From Amycolatopsis rubida (lineage in GTDB: Bacteria; Actinomycetota; Actinomycetes; Mycobacteriales; Pseudonocardiaceae), in NCBI RefSeq assembly GCF_900115345.1, contig NZ_FOWC01000019.1, positions 62,001-126,000 on the forward strand: 64,000 nt of DNA, written 5' to 3'. Under the pieces are notes generated by a model. It was not told the DNA's origin, did no database searches, and saw only the letters and a list, made by a program, of their open reading frames with translations. Both the position numbers and the translations under genes were made by a program. Within the stretch, counting starts at the first letter, position 1, and each line of letters starts with the position of its first letter. This document shows, one piece after another, positions 27,685-38,013 of the stretch.

Positions 27685-30600
27685 GCCGCGCGTGGACGAC
27701 CTGCTCGCCGGGACGGCGGACGCCGACCTGGAACGGCGGATCGCCGCGCTGCCCCCGGAAGGCCGGGCCGTGTTCGAGCGAGTCCTTCGCGAGGGACTGG
27801 CGGCGGACGCGCTGACCGGCACCGCTGGCCCGGCGCGGCCGTCCTTCGGGCAGGAACGGATGTGGGTGCTCGGCGAACTCGCTCCGGGCGCCTACACCTA
27901 CGCCACCGCCGTGCGGCTGCGCGGCCCGCTCAACGCGGTCGCACTGCGCGCGGCGGTCGACGCGGTCGTGCGGTGCCAGGAATCCTTGCGCACCACCCTG
28001 ATCCAGGCCGAGGACGGGACGTTGGCCAGCGAGGTCGCCGAACGGGTCGCGGTCCCCTTCCGCCTTGTCGATCTCGCGCCGCTGAGCGAGGCCGGGGAGC
28101 TGCTCGACCGGCTCGTGCGCGCCGAGACCCGACGCGGGTTCGACCTGGGCCGCGGGCCGCTGCTCCGGACCGTGGTGTTCCGGCTCGGCCCGGCGGACCA
28201 CCTGGTCCTGCTGGCCGTCCACCACGCGGTCACCGACGGCTGGTCCAACGGCGTGCTCGCGGCGGATCTTTCCGCCTGCTACCGGGACCTCGCGGCCGGG
28301 CGGCCGGTACGCCTGCGGGCCCCCGCCGTCGGTTACCGCGATTACGCCGCCCGGCAACGGGAGCGGGCCGAGGGACCGGAGTTCGCGGAGCTGGCCGCTT
28401 TCTGGCGCGAGCGGATCGCGAGCCTGCCGCGGACCGAGCTGCCGACCGACCGCCCGCGTCCGGCGGCCAGCCGCGGAGCGGGAGCCAGCTTCAGCGTCGA
28501 ACTCGGCCCGGGACTGGCCGCCGCGCTCGGCGAACTGCGCGAGCGGACCGGCGGTTCGCTGTTCATGCTGGTGCTGACCGCGCTGGCGGTGGTGCTGCGC
28601 GCGACGACCGGCCAGTCCGAACTCGCGGTCGGCACTCTCGTGTCCGGGCGCGACCGGCCGGAGTTCGAGCGCCTCGTCGGGTATTTCGTCAACGTCGTGC
28701 TGCTGCGGCTGACCGTCGCGGACGGCCGCAGTTTCCGGGAAACCTGGTTCGGGGTAAGGGAATCGGTGCGGCAGAGCCTGGCGCACCAGGAGCTGCCTTA
28801 CGAGAAACTGCTGGAACTGCACCGGGAAGCGGGCGGCGGCGGCCAGCCGGTCCGCGTGCTCTGCGTGGCCCAGCAGCCGCACCCGTCCCTCGACCTGCCG
28901 GGCCTGACCGCGGAGCGGGAAGACGTCGAACTCGGCGCCGCCCAGTTCGACCTGCTGGTGGAGATCTGGGAACGGGACGGCGGGATCCGGATCTCCTTCC
29001 AGTACGACGTCGACCTGTTCGCTGAGGCCACGATCCGGCTGTTCGCCGGGCACCTGCGCACCGTGCTCGCCGGTGCCGCGCGGGACGCCAGCCGGACCGG
29101 AGCCGAGCTGCTGGCCGCATCGCTCGCCCCGCCCGCGTGGCCGGCAGACCGCACCGAAAGCGTGGCCGCCCTGGTCGAAAACCAGGTGGACCGCACCCCG
29201 GACGCGGTCGCGCTCGTGGACGGCGCGCGCACGGTCACCTACCGGACGCTGGACCAGCGGGCGAACCGGCTCGCGAGACTGCTCGCCGAGCACGGCGTGC
29301 GCCCGGGCGACCGCGTGGCCTGCTGTCTGCCGCGTTCGGCCGAATCGGTGCTCGCGATGCTCGCGGTGCTCAAAGCGGGAGCAGCTTTCGTGGCACTCGA
29401 CCCGGATCAGCCCGCGGATCGGGTGCGCCGGATCCTCTCCGACGCGCGGCCCGCGTGCGTGCTCGCCACCGCCGCGCTCCGCGCTAAATGCTCCACAGTG
29501 GACAGTCCACTGTGGCTGACGGACGAGCTGGGAGACCGGCTCGCGTCCGGTCCCGCGCACCGGCTCTCCCGGCCCGTGCACCGCGATTCGGTGGCCTACC
29601 TGGTTTACACCTCCGGCTCGACCGGCGAGCCCAAGGGCGTGCTCGGCACGCATCGCGGCCTGGCGAACCGGTTCCGGTGGACGAGCCGGGCCTATCCGGC
29701 GGGGGAGACGGAAGTCTGGGCGGCGAGAACGTCTCCCGGCTTCGTCGACGCGATCTGGGAGGTCTTCGGCCCGCTGCTGTCCGGCGTGCCGCTGGTCCTG
29801 GTGAGCGCCGAGGACGCCGCGGACCCGGCCGGACTGGTCGCCGCGCTCGCCGCCCGGCGGGTGACCCGGCTGGTGGCCGTTCCGGCGCTGCTGCGCATCC
29901 TCCTCGACGACCGGCCGGAGCTGTCCCGCGAACTGCCCCGGTTGCACACCTGGGTCAGCAGCGGCGAAACGCTCGGCACCGGGCTCGCCGAGCGGTTCCA
30001 CCGGCGGCTGCCGGGACGGCGGCTGCTCAACCTCTACGGATGCGCCGAGGTCGCGGCGGACGCGACCGGGCACGAAACGGAACCCGGCGGCGACCCGGCC
30101 GCAGTTCCGATCGGCACCGCCATCGACGGCGTGGTCACGCAGGTGCTGACCCCGCACGGCGACCCCGTGCCCGCTCTGGGGACCGGAGAACTTCATGTCG
30201 GAGGCGCCGGGCTGGCTCTCGGCTACCACCGGCGTCCCGCCGAGACGGCCGCGCGTTTCCTTCCGGTGCCGGGAAAGGCGGCTCCGGGGCAACGCTGGTT
30301 CCGCACCGGCGACGAGGTCCGCCGCCGTTCGGACGGCACGCTCGGCTACCTCGGCAGGCTCGACGCACAGGTGCAGATCCGGGGACACCGCGTAGAACCC
30401 GGCGAGGTGGAACACGCGCTGCTGCGGCACCCGGACATCCGGGAGGCCGCCGTCGTCATCCATCGCGACGTCGCCGGCGATCCCGCGCTCGCCGCGTACG
30501 TGGCGCCGGTGTCCGAGATTCCCGGCGACTTGACCGCTCTCCTGCGAAGCCAGCTTCCGGTGTACGCGCTGCCCGCGACCGTCACCCCGCTTCCCTCGCT

Positions 30601-33600
30601 GCCGCTGAACCCGAGCGGCAAGGTGGACCGTTTGCGGCTCCCCGAACCCGGCCGGACACCGGAAGAACGGCCGCGCGACGAGGCGCTCACGCCGACCGAG
30701 GCCGTCGTGCTCGACGTCTTCGCCGAGGTGCTGCCCGCCGCCGGGCGCCCGGCGCTCTCCGACGATTTCTTCCTGCTGGGCGGTCATTCCCTGCTCGCCG
30801 CGCACGTGGCGACGGTGCTGCGCGAACGGCTGGGCGTCGCGGTCGGACTGGGCGATCTCGTCGCCGCGCCGACAGCCGCCGCGCTGGCCGCACGGCTGGA
30901 ACGGAGCACGGCGGCCCCGCGGGAGACGATCCGGGCGGTGCCGGACCAGGCCGCCCAGCACGAGCCGTTCCCGCTCACCGACATCCAGCGCGCCTACCTG
31001 GCGGGCCGCGACGCCGAGTTCGCGCTCGGCAAGGTCGCCACCCACGCCTACCTGGAACTGACCGCGACCCGGCTCGACCCCGCCCGGTTCGAGACCGCGC
31101 TGAACGAAGTGATCGCGCAGCATCCGATGCTGCGCGCCGTCGTGTCCGCCGACGGGACGCAGCGGGTGCTGGCGCAGGTGCCCCGCTACCGGGTCGAATG
31201 CCAGGACCTGCGGCAGGACACCGGGCCCCGGCGCCGCGAGCGGCTGATCCGCTGGCGCGAGGAGCTGTCCCACCAGGTCCTGCCCGCCGGCCGGTGGCCG
31301 CTGTTCGAGGTCCGGCTCTCCCTGCTGCCCGGCGACGCCGCGCTGGTGCACCTCAGCGTCGACGCGCTGATTTGCGACGCCTACAGCTTCGGCCTGGTGA
31401 TGACCGAACTGGCGGATCGTTACGCGGGGAAGTCCCGCCCGCCGCTGAACCTGACGTTCCGCGACTACGTGCTGGCCGCCGAGCGCCGCCGCGGCGAGCC
31501 CGCGCACCGGAAAGCGCTGGCGTACTGGCGAAACCGGCTGGACGACCTGCCCGCCGGGCCGGAGCTTCCGACGGCCGCCGCGCCGGAGACCGTCGACCAG
31601 CCCCGCTTCGTGCGACGTTCGGGACGGCTGGAACCGCGCGACTGGGCGGTGCTGAAAGCGACCGCCGCCGAACACGGCCTGACCCCGTCGGCCCTGCTGC
31701 TGGCCGCCTTCGCCGAGATCGTCACGCGGTGGAGCAGGAGCGCGCACTACAGCCTGATGCTCACCGTCTTCCGGCGCGAACCGGTGCATCCCGAAGTCGG
31801 CGCGCTGGTCGGCGATTTCACCTCGCTGTCGGTGTTCGAGGTCGACCACCGCACCGCTGAGTCCTTCGCGGACCGTGCGCGCGCGGTGCAGCGGCTGCTC
31901 TGGGACGACCTGGACCACGCGCAGGTCAGCGGGGTCGAGGTGATGCGCGAGCGGAACCGGAGCCGCGGCTGGCCGCCCGGACTGCTCACCCCGGTGGTGT
32001 TCACGTCGAACCTGCCGGTGGGGTCCGGCGGCGGCGCGGACGGGGACCCGGTGTTCGGCGAGCTGGAGTACGGGATCACCCAGACCCCGCAGGTGCACCT
32101 GGACCACCAGGTCAGCGAACAGCGCGGCGCGCTGGTGTTCAACTGGGACGCGGTCGACGAGCTGTTCCGCCCCGGCGTGGTCGACGGGATGTTCGAGGCG
32201 TACCAGCGCTTCCTCGCCGGGCTGGCCGCGGGCCGCCCCGGGGAGGCCGGCCTTCCCGACGCGCAGCGGGCGGTGCGCGCGGCCGTCGCGGCGGGCCCCG
32301 GTGCGCCGCCGCGCTGCCTGCACGAACCGGTGTTCCGCGTCGCCGGGGAACACCCGGAGCGGGTCGCGCTGGTCCACGGCGAGACCCGGATGACCTACGG
32401 CGAGCTGGCCAGTCGCGCGCACCGGGTCGCGCGCACGCTGCTGCGGGGCGGCCGGGACACGCTGGTCGGGATCGCCGCTCCCAAGGGCTGGCCGCAGGCG
32501 GTCGCCGTGCTCGGGGTGCTGGAGGCCGGGATGGCGTTCCTGCCGCTGGATCCCGACCTGCCCCGCGAACGGCTGCGGCACCTGATCGCGCGCGGGGAAC
32601 TGCGCACCGTGCTGACCCAGGCGGACGCGGCGCCGGAACTGCCGGACGTGCGCGTGGTGGCGGTCGACCGTCCCGCGGACCTCGACCCGTCCGACGAACC
32701 GCCGCGAGTGCCCGTCGATCCCGCTGATCTCGCGTACGTCATCTTCACCTCGGGCTCCACCGGAACGCCCAAGGGCGTGATGATCGACCATCGCGGCGCG
32801 TCCGGCACCGTGGACGCGGTCAACGCCCGCTTCGGGGTCGGGCCGCGCGACCGGGTCCTCGCCGTGTCCTCGCTCAGCTTCGACCTCGCCGTCTACGACC
32901 TGTTCGGCCTGCTGGCCGCCGGGGGCACGGTGGTGCTGCCCGAGCACGGACGGCGGCGCGAGCCCGCGCACTGGGCCGAACTCGTCCGGCGCGAGCGGAT
33001 CACCGTGTGGAACTCGGTGCCCGCGCTGGCCGAGGTGCTCGCCGGACACGCCAGTCCGCTCGCCCCGGACGCGCTCTCCACGCTGCGGCTGGTGCTGCTG
33101 TCCGGCGACTGGATCCCGACCGCGCTGCCGGACCGGATCCGCGCGCTCGCTCCCGGCGCGGAGGTGCTCAGCCTCGGCGGCGCGACCGAGGGGTCGATCT
33201 GGTCGGTCTGGCACCCGGTCGGCGAGACCGGCCGCGACTGGCCCAGCGTCCCGTACGGCGTCCCGATGCCCGGCCAGTCGATCCGGGTGCTCGACGACCG
33301 CCTGCGGCCGGTTCCGGACTGGGTGGCGGGCGAGCTGTACATCGGCGGCCGGGGCGTGGCGCTCGGGTACTGGCGCGACGAGGAGCAGACGAGGTTCCGG
33401 TTCCCGCCGGACCCCGCGACCGGCGGACGGCTCTACCGGACCGGCGACCTCGCCCGGCACCGGCCGGACGGGAACCTGGAGTTCCTCGGCCGGGAGGACG
33501 GCCAGGTGAAGATCAGCGGCTACCGGATCGAACTCGGCGAGGTCGAGGCGGGCGTGCAGAGCCTGCCCGGGGTCCGGGCCGCCGCGGTGATCGCGGCCGG

Positions 33601-35443
33601 GGAACCGGGGACGGAGCGGCGGCTGGTCGCTTTCTTCGTGCCGGAGCGCGAACCGGCGCCGGAACCGGCGGCCTTGCGCGAGGGACTCGGCGATCTCCTG
33701 CCCGGGTACATGGTTCCGTCGCTGTTCGTGCGGCTGGACCGGATTCCGCTGACCGCCAACGGAAAAGTCGACCGGTCCGCGCTGCGTTCCCGCACGCCCG
33801 CTCGCGCGAAGTCCACAGCAGACACTCCGGCGGCGGACCCGGCGCGCTTCGCGGAGCTGAGCGAGCAGCTCGCCGCGATCTGGGCGGACCTGTTGTCCGT
33901 GCCCGTCGTCCGGCCCGACGACGACTTCTTCGCCCTCGGCGGCACGTCGCTGGAAGCGATCCGGTTGATCACGAAACTCCAGGAGGCGCTCGGCGTCCGG
34001 ATCCGGCTGCCCCGGCTGTTCGGCGACCCCACCGTGGCCGCGCTCGCCGCCGCGGTGGCCGAGGCGCAGGCCGCCGCCGACCCCGAGCCGGACCTCCCGG
34101 CGGCGCTGGTTCCGTGCCCGCAAGACCGCACGGAACCGTTCCCGCTGACCGATCTCCAGCAGGCGTACTGGCTGGGCCGCCGCGCCGGTCTCGGTCTCGG
34201 CGGCGTGGCCACGCACAGCTACCTGGAACTCGACGTCGAGGACCTCGACCTCGCCCGGCTGGAGCAAGCCCTGCGGCTGCTCGTCGACCGGCACGACGCA
34301 CTGCGCACCGTCGTCCGGCGGGACGGCTACCAGCAGGTGCTGTCCTCCGTCCCCGGCTACCGGATCGCGACCGCGGATCTGCGCGACCGGACGCCGGAGG
34401 CCGCGGCGGACCGGCTCGCCGCCGTGCGCGCGGAGATGTCGCACCAGGTCCCCGACGCCGCCCGATGGCCGTTGTTCGACCTGCGGGCGCATCGCGTGGA
34501 CGATCTCGTCACCCGGCTGCACCTGAGCGTCGACCTGCTGATCGCCGACGCGCACAGCACCCGGATCCTCACCGGCGAGCTGATGGCGCTCTACCACGAT
34601 CCCGCCGTCGCGCTGCCCGAGCCGGGCTGCACCTTCCGCGACTACGTGCTGGGCGTCGAGCGGCTCAAGGGGAGCGCTCGGCATCGCCAGGCCCGCAGCT
34701 ACTGGGCGGGCCGGCTCGCCGAACTGCCCGCCGCGCCCGGCCTGCCGCTGCTGCGGCGGCCGGAAGACCTCGGCAGCCCGCGATTCCGCCGCCTGCACAC
34801 CGAACTCGCGCCGGACGCGTGGCGCGCGGTGCGCGGGTGGGCGGCTTCGGCCGGGCTCACTGCGTCCGCGGCGGTCTGCGCCGCGTTCAGCGACGTGCTC
34901 GCCGTCTGGAGCGACAGCCCGCGGTTCACGCTCAACGTCACCACGTTCAACCGGCTGCCGCTGCATCCCGGAGTGGACGCGCTGGTCGGCGACTTCACCA
35001 CCACGACGCTGCTCGCCGTGGACGTCTCGGGCGATTCCCCGTTCCCGGAGCGGGCGAAGCGGCTGCAGGACCGGCTCTGGCGGGATCTGGAGCACCGCCT
35101 GGTCACCGGCGTGGAGGTGCTCCGCATGCTGCGCCGCGATCCGGCCCGCCGGGACGAGGCGATGATGCCGGTGGTCTTCACCAGCACCTTGCTCTCCGAC
35201 GGCGCGCTCCCGGCCCCGGCGGCCCCGGCGTGGCGCGCCAGAACGGTGTACGCGGTGAGCCAGACCCCGCAGGTGCTGCTCGACCACCAGGTCGGCGAGC
35301 AGGCCGGAAAGCTGGTCTGCACCTGGGATTTCGTCGAAGAGGCGTTCCCGCCCGGCCTGGTGGAAACCATGTTCGACGCGTTCAACACGGTACTCGACGA
35401 CGTCGCCGCGACGGCCGTGCGATCTGGAGGTGACCCGGCATGA
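27677..35443 (+). CDS. blmIV: Bleomycin-type NRPS BlmIV: C-A(beta-Ala)-PCP-Cy-A(Cys)-PCP-Cy
   Basis: A 2588-residue NRPS. Domains: condensation (HHAVTDG, 182-188); adenylation 1 with an unusual core FVDAIWE in which Val replaces the Asp that normally binds the alpha-amino group, code VDWVVSLADK, the beta-alanine signature; PCP1 (Ser1038); heterocyclization domain 1 with DxxxxD (Asp1229, Asp1234); adenylation 2 with code DLYNLSLIWK, the canonical cysteine code; PCP2 (Ser2091); heterocyclization domain 2 (Asp2286, Asp2291). It adds beta-alanine and cysteine, cyclizes Cys to thiazoline, and its last Cy domain forms the second ring with the Cys held on the BlmIII carrier. The same architecture is known for BlmIV. 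A 23-bp palindrome lies within the first A domain. The stop overlaps the next ATG by 4 bases. Confidence 0.96.
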   Translation: MTEPRVDDLLAGTADADLERRIAALPPEGRAVFERVLREGLAADALTGTAGPARPSFGQERMWVLGELAPGAYTYATAVRLRGPLNAVALRAAVDAVVRCQESLRTTLIQAEDGTLASEVAERVAVPFRLVDLAPLSEAGELLDRLVRAETRRGFDLGRGPLLRTVVFRLGPADHLVLLAVHHAVTDGWSNGVLAADLSACYRDLAAGRPVRLRAPAVGYRDYAARQRERAEGPEFAELAAFWRERIASLPRTELPTDRPRPAASRGAGASFSVELGPGLAAALGELRERTGGSLFMLVLTALAVVLRATTGQSELAVGTLVSGRDRPEFERLVGYFVNVVLLRLTVADGRSFRETWFGVRESVRQSLAHQELPYEKLLELHREAGGGGQPVRVLCVAQQPHPSLDLPGLTAEREDVELGAAQFDLLVEIWERDGGIRISFQYDVDLFAEATIRLFAGHLRTVLAGAARDASRTGAELLAASLAPPAWPADRTESVAALVENQVDRTPDAVALVDGARTVTYRTLDQRANRLARLLAEHGVRPGDRVACCLPRSAESVLAMLAVLKAGAAFVALDPDQPADRVRRILSDARPACVLATAALRAKCSTVDSPLWLTDELGDRLASGPAHRLSRPVHRDSVAYLVYTSGSTGEPKGVLGTHRGLANRFRWTSRAYPAGETEVWAARTSPGFVDAIWEVFGPLLSGVPLVLVSAEDAADPAGLVAALAARRVTRLVAVPALLRILLDDRPELSRELPRLHTWVSSGETLGTGLAERFHRRLPGRRLLNLYGCAEVAADATGHETEPGGDPAAVPIGTAIDGVVTQVLTPHGDPVPALGTGELHVGGAGLALGYHRRPAETAARFLPVPGKAAPGQRWFRTGDEVRRRSDGTLGYLGRLDAQVQIRGHRVEPGEVEHALLRHPDIREAAVVIHRDVAGDPALAAYVAPVSEIPGDLTALLRSQLPVYALPATVTPLPSLPLNPSGKVDRLRLPEPGRTPEERPRDEALTPTEAVVLDVFAEVLPAAGRPALSDDFFLLGGHSLLAAHVATVLRERLGVAVGLGDLVAAPTAAALAARLERSTAAPRETIRAVPDQAAQHEPFPLTDIQRAYLAGRDAEFALGKVATHAYLELTATRLDPARFETALNEVIAQHPMLRAVVSADGTQRVLAQVPRYRVECQDLRQDTGPRRRERLIRWREELSHQVLPAGRWPLFEVRLSLLPGDAALVHLSVDALICDAYSFGLVMTELADRYAGKSRPPLNLTFRDYVLAAERRRGEPAHRKALAYWRNRLDDLPAGPELPTAAAPETVDQPRFVRRSGRLEPRDWAVLKATAAEHGLTPSALLLAAFAEIVTRWSRSAHYSLMLTVFRREPVHPEVGALVGDFTSLSVFEVDHRTAESFADRARAVQRLLWDDLDHAQVSGVEVMRERNRSRGWPPGLLTPVVFTSNLPVGSGGGADGDPVFGELEYGITQTPQVHLDHQVSEQRGALVFNWDAVDELFRPGVVDGMFEAYQRFLAGLAAGRPGEAGLPDAQRAVRAAVAAGPGAPPRCLHEPVFRVAGEHPERVALVHGETRMTYGELASRAHRVARTLLRGGRDTLVGIAAPKGWPQAVAVLGVLEAGMAFLPLDPDLPRERLRHLIARGELRTVLTQADAAPELPDVRVVAVDRPADLDPSDEPPRVPVDPADLAYVIFTSGSTGTPKGVMIDHRGASGTVDAVNARFGVGPRDRVLAVSSLSFDLAVYDLFGLLAAGGTVVLPEHGRRREPAHWAELVRRERITVWNSVPALAEVLAGHASPLAPDALSTLRLVLLSGDWIPTALPDRIRALAPGAEVLSLGGATEGSIWSVWHPVGETGRDWPSVPYGVPMPGQSIRVLDDRLRPVPDWVAGELYIGGRGVALGYWRDEEQTRFRFPPDPATGGRLYRTGDLARHRPDGNLEFLGREDGQVKISGYRIELGEVEAGVQSLPGVRAAAVIAAGEPGTERRLVAFFVPEREPAPEPAALREGLGDLLPGYMVPSLFVRLDRIPLTANGKVDRSALRSRTPARAKSTADTPAADPARFAELSEQLAAIWADLLSVPVVRPDDDFFALGGTSLEAIRLITKLQEALGVRIRLPRLFGDPTVAALAAAVAEAQAAADPEPDLPAALVPCPQDRTEPFPLTDLQQAYWLGRRAGLGLGGVATHSYLELDVEDLDLARLEQALRLLVDRHDALRTVVRRDGYQQVLSSVPGYRIATADLRDRTPEAAADRLAAVRAEMSHQVPDAARWPLFDLRAHRVDDLVTRLHLSVDLLIADAHSTRILTGELMALYHDPAVALPEPGCTFRDYVLGVERLKGSARHRQARSYWAGRLAELPAAPGLPLLRRPEDLGSPRFRRLHTELAPDAWRAVRGWAASAGLTASAAVCAAFSDVLAVWSDSPRFTLNVTTFNRLPLHPGVDALVGDFTTTTLLAVDVSGDSPFPERAKRLQDRLWRDLEHRLVTGVEVLRMLRRDPARRDEAMMPVVFTSTLLSDGALPAPAAPAWRARTVYAVSQTPQVLLDHQVGEQAGKLVCTWDFVEEAFPPGLVETMFDAFNTVLDDVAATAVRSGGDPA
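29493..29515. repeat. Near-perfect 23-bp palindrome inside blmIV
   Basis: Two 11-base arms, CCACAGTGGAC and GTCCACTGTGG, are exact reverse complements separated by one A. Each arm is itself a near-palindrome. It lies within the beta-alanine A domain coding region. Related GTCCACAGTGGAC sequence occurs at 19535-19547, and ACTGTGGAC at about 15960. Confidence 0.85.
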
Positions 35444-38013
35444 GTATGGCCGAACAGAGGCTTTCGCTGCTCCCCGCCGATCAGCGGGAACTGTTGCGGA
35501 GCATGAACGAGCTGACCGGCGACGTCCCGGACGGCGCCCTGCCGGACGCGGTGGCCGCGCTCGCGGACGCGCACGGCGACGCTCTCGCCGCACGGGAACC
35601 GGCGCGCGGATTGACCCGCGCCGAACTGCTCTCGGCGGCCGATCGCGTGGCCGCCGCCTTGCGGAACCGGGCGGTGCGAGCGGGGGACCGGGTCGTATTG
35701 TGCGCGGAGCCGGGAGCCGGGCAGGTGATCGGCTTGCTGGGCATCCTGCGGGCGGGCGCGGCGGCGCTGCCGGTGGATCCCGGCGCGGCCCAGACTGTGC
35801 GGTGGCGGCGGGCCGAGCGGGAAGGTGCGTCCGTCGTCGTCTCGCAGTCGTGGCTGTTCGACCGGCTCCGCTGGCCGGAACACCTCGGCGCGGTGGCGAT
35901 CGACGGCCTCCCCGAAGCGTCGTTCGTTCCGGGACCGGGAGGCCCCGACGGGCACGCGGCCGCGTGCGTGCTCGGCGACGGTGCCGTGCTGCGGCACCGG
36001 GATCTGCTCAACCTGGCCGCCGATCTGGCCGGCCGGTTCGGAATCGGCGAGGCCGACCGGATGATCGCGCTGACCCCGATCGCCAGCGGACGAGGCGTCC
36101 TGGAGACCTCGCTGGGCCTGCTGACCGGAGCCGCCCTGGTCTTCGGCGAGGACATCGACCTGCGAAACCCCGCCGCCTGGCTGGAGGTGCTGGCCCGCGA
36201 ACGCGTCAGCGTGTGGCATTCCACGCCGACGCTGCTCGACCTCCTCGTCACCGAAGCGGAACGGCGGGAGGAACGGCTGCCGGAGCCGGTGCGGCTGGTG
36301 CTGCTGAGCGGGGAACGGCTTCCCGGCTCTCTCGTCCGGCGGCTGCGGGCGCTGAGCGGCCCGGACCTCGTCGTCGCGAACCTGTCCGCCGCCGGGGAGC
36401 ACGGACCGTGGGCCGCCTGCCACGAATCGGCCGCGGCGGAACCGGAGACGCCCACCGTGCCGATCGGCAGGCCGATGCGCAACCAGCGGATCCACGTGCT
36501 GGGCGAGAACGGCGGCGTCTGCCCGGCCTGGGTCACCGGGCAGGTGCACTACGGCGGACTCGCGGCCGAGGCCGTGACCGCTCCGCCGACCCATCCGGAG
36601 ACCGGCGAACCGTTGCTGCGCACCGCCCAGTTCGGCCGCGTGCTGCCGGAGGGCGTGGTGGAGATCGTCGGCGACGAATCCGCGCAGCTGACGGTGCACG
36701 GGAGGCGGCTGCACGTCCACGACGCCGAGGTGGCGCTGGCCGGGCTGCCCGGGGTGCACGCCGCGGCGGTGGTCACGACGGCCGGGGAGAGCGCGTCGAT
36801 CGGGTTCGCCCGGCTGCGGCCCGGCGCGGACGTCGCCGGTCCCGAGCTGCTCGACCAGTTGCGCCGCAAGGTTTCGCCGTACCTGCTGCCCGGCCGGATC
36901 GCGATCCTCGACGCTTTCCCGCTCACCCCGGACGGCCGCGTGGACCGGACCGCGCTGGCCGCGCTGGACCGCCCGGCCCCGCCTCCTCCCGCGGCGGCCT
37001 CCCCGGCGGCGGGCGCCGGCGAAGACCTGCTCGCCGCGGCGACGGCGATCGCCTGCCGGGTGCTCGGGGTCGCCGACATCGAGCCGGACATGAACCTCGT
37101 CGACCTCGGCGCGACGTCGGTCGAGCTGGTCCGGCTGGCCACCGTGGTCGAGGACGAACTCGGAATCGGCGTGGCCGTGGAAGAACTGCTGCGGTTCCCG
37201 TCGGTCGCGGTGCTGATCGGCCCGCATCTGGCCACCGTCGCCGACCCCCGGCCGTCCGGCCCTCCCGCCGGGGACCTGCTCCTGGGCCTGGCGGAGCGCC
37301 AGGCGTTCAAGGACGCGCACGCCGGCATCCGCGCGGAATACGCCGGGACGGCCGGGATCGTGCTCGGCGGCTCGGCGGACCCCCGGGCGCGCGAACGCCG
37401 CAGCCACCGGCGTTTCTCGGCCGAGCCGGTCGCTTTGGCGGACCTCGCGGTCCTGCTCGGCGCGCTGCGGACCACCGAGGACGCGGGCGAGACGAAGTAC
37501 TGGTATCCCTCGGCGGGCAGCGCGTATCCGCTGGGCGCGTATCTCGACGTCGCGCCCGGACGGGTCGCCGATCTCGGCGCGGGCGTCTACTACCTCGACC
37601 CCGCCCGCGCGGAACTGGTGCCGGTCGGTCCCGGAGCCGGGGTGCCCGCCGCCGCGCACGCCGAGGTCAACCGGGCGGCGCTCGCCGAGTCCGCCTTCGT
37701 GCTCTACCTGATCAGCCGGATGGACGCGATCACCCCGCTCTACGGCGAACTGGCTTGGGATTTCTCGGTTTTCGAGGCGGGAGCGATGGCGCAGCTGCTG
37801 ATGTCGGTCGCCGGGGAGGCCGGGCTCGGGCTCTGTCCGGTCGGGACGCTCGATCCCGCCGAGCTGACCGCGCCGTTGCGGCTGCGCCCGGACGACCGGT
37901 TCGTGCACGCCCTGCTCGGCGGAGTGCCCGCGCCCGCGGCGGGCGGGGCCGGAGGCAGGCAGGTCCCGGATCTTACCGGCAGGTTGCGCCCCGGGACCGG
38001 GGAACGGCCGTGA
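35440..38013 (+). CDS. blmIII: Bleomycin-type NRPS BlmIII: inactive A domain-PCP-oxidase (Ox)
   Basis: An 857-residue protein. Residues about 1-520 have an adenylation fold, but the ATP-binding A3 motif (YTSGSTGxPKG) is missing; the corresponding stretch reads VLGDGAVLRHRD, so this domain should not activate an amino acid. The carrier domain has LGATSVEL with Ser560. Residues about 615-850 form a nitroreductase-like FMN oxidase (RRSHRRFS, KYWYPSAGSAYPLGAY), the Ox domain that oxidizes thiazoline to thiazole. In bleomycin the BlmIII A domain is also inactive and Cys is loaded by the A domain of BlmIV; the same is inferred here. The last 29 codons lie in the first copy of a 200-bp tandem duplication. 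The stop overlaps a GTG at 38010. Confidence 0.94.
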   Translation: MSMAEQRLSLLPADQRELLRSMNELTGDVPDGALPDAVAALADAHGDALAAREPARGLTRAELLSAADRVAAALRNRAVRAGDRVVLCAEPGAGQVIGLLGILRAGAAALPVDPGAAQTVRWRRAEREGASVVVSQSWLFDRLRWPEHLGAVAIDGLPEASFVPGPGGPDGHAAACVLGDGAVLRHRDLLNLAADLAGRFGIGEADRMIALTPIASGRGVLETSLGLLTGAALVFGEDIDLRNPAAWLEVLARERVSVWHSTPTLLDLLVTEAERREERLPEPVRLVLLSGERLPGSLVRRLRALSGPDLVVANLSAAGEHGPWAACHESAAAEPETPTVPIGRPMRNQRIHVLGENGGVCPAWVTGQVHYGGLAAEAVTAPPTHPETGEPLLRTAQFGRVLPEGVVEIVGDESAQLTVHGRRLHVHDAEVALAGLPGVHAAAVVTTAGESASIGFARLRPGADVAGPELLDQLRRKVSPYLLPGRIAILDAFPLTPDGRVDRTALAALDRPAPPPPAAASPAAGAGEDLLAAATAIACRVLGVADIEPDMNLVDLGATSVELVRLATVVEDELGIGVAVEELLRFPSVAVLIGPHLATVADPRPSGPPAGDLLLGLAERQAFKDAHAGIRAEYAGTAGIVLGGSADPRARERRSHRRFSAEPVALADLAVLLGALRTTEDAGETKYWYPSAGSAYPLGAYLDVAPGRVADLGAGVYYLDPARAELVPVGPGAGVPAAAHAEVNRAALAESAFVLYLISRMDAITPLYGELAWDFSVFEAGAMAQLLMSVAGEAGLGLCPVGTLDPAELTAPLRLRPDDRFVHALLGGVPAPAAGGAGGRQVPDLTGRLRPGTGERP

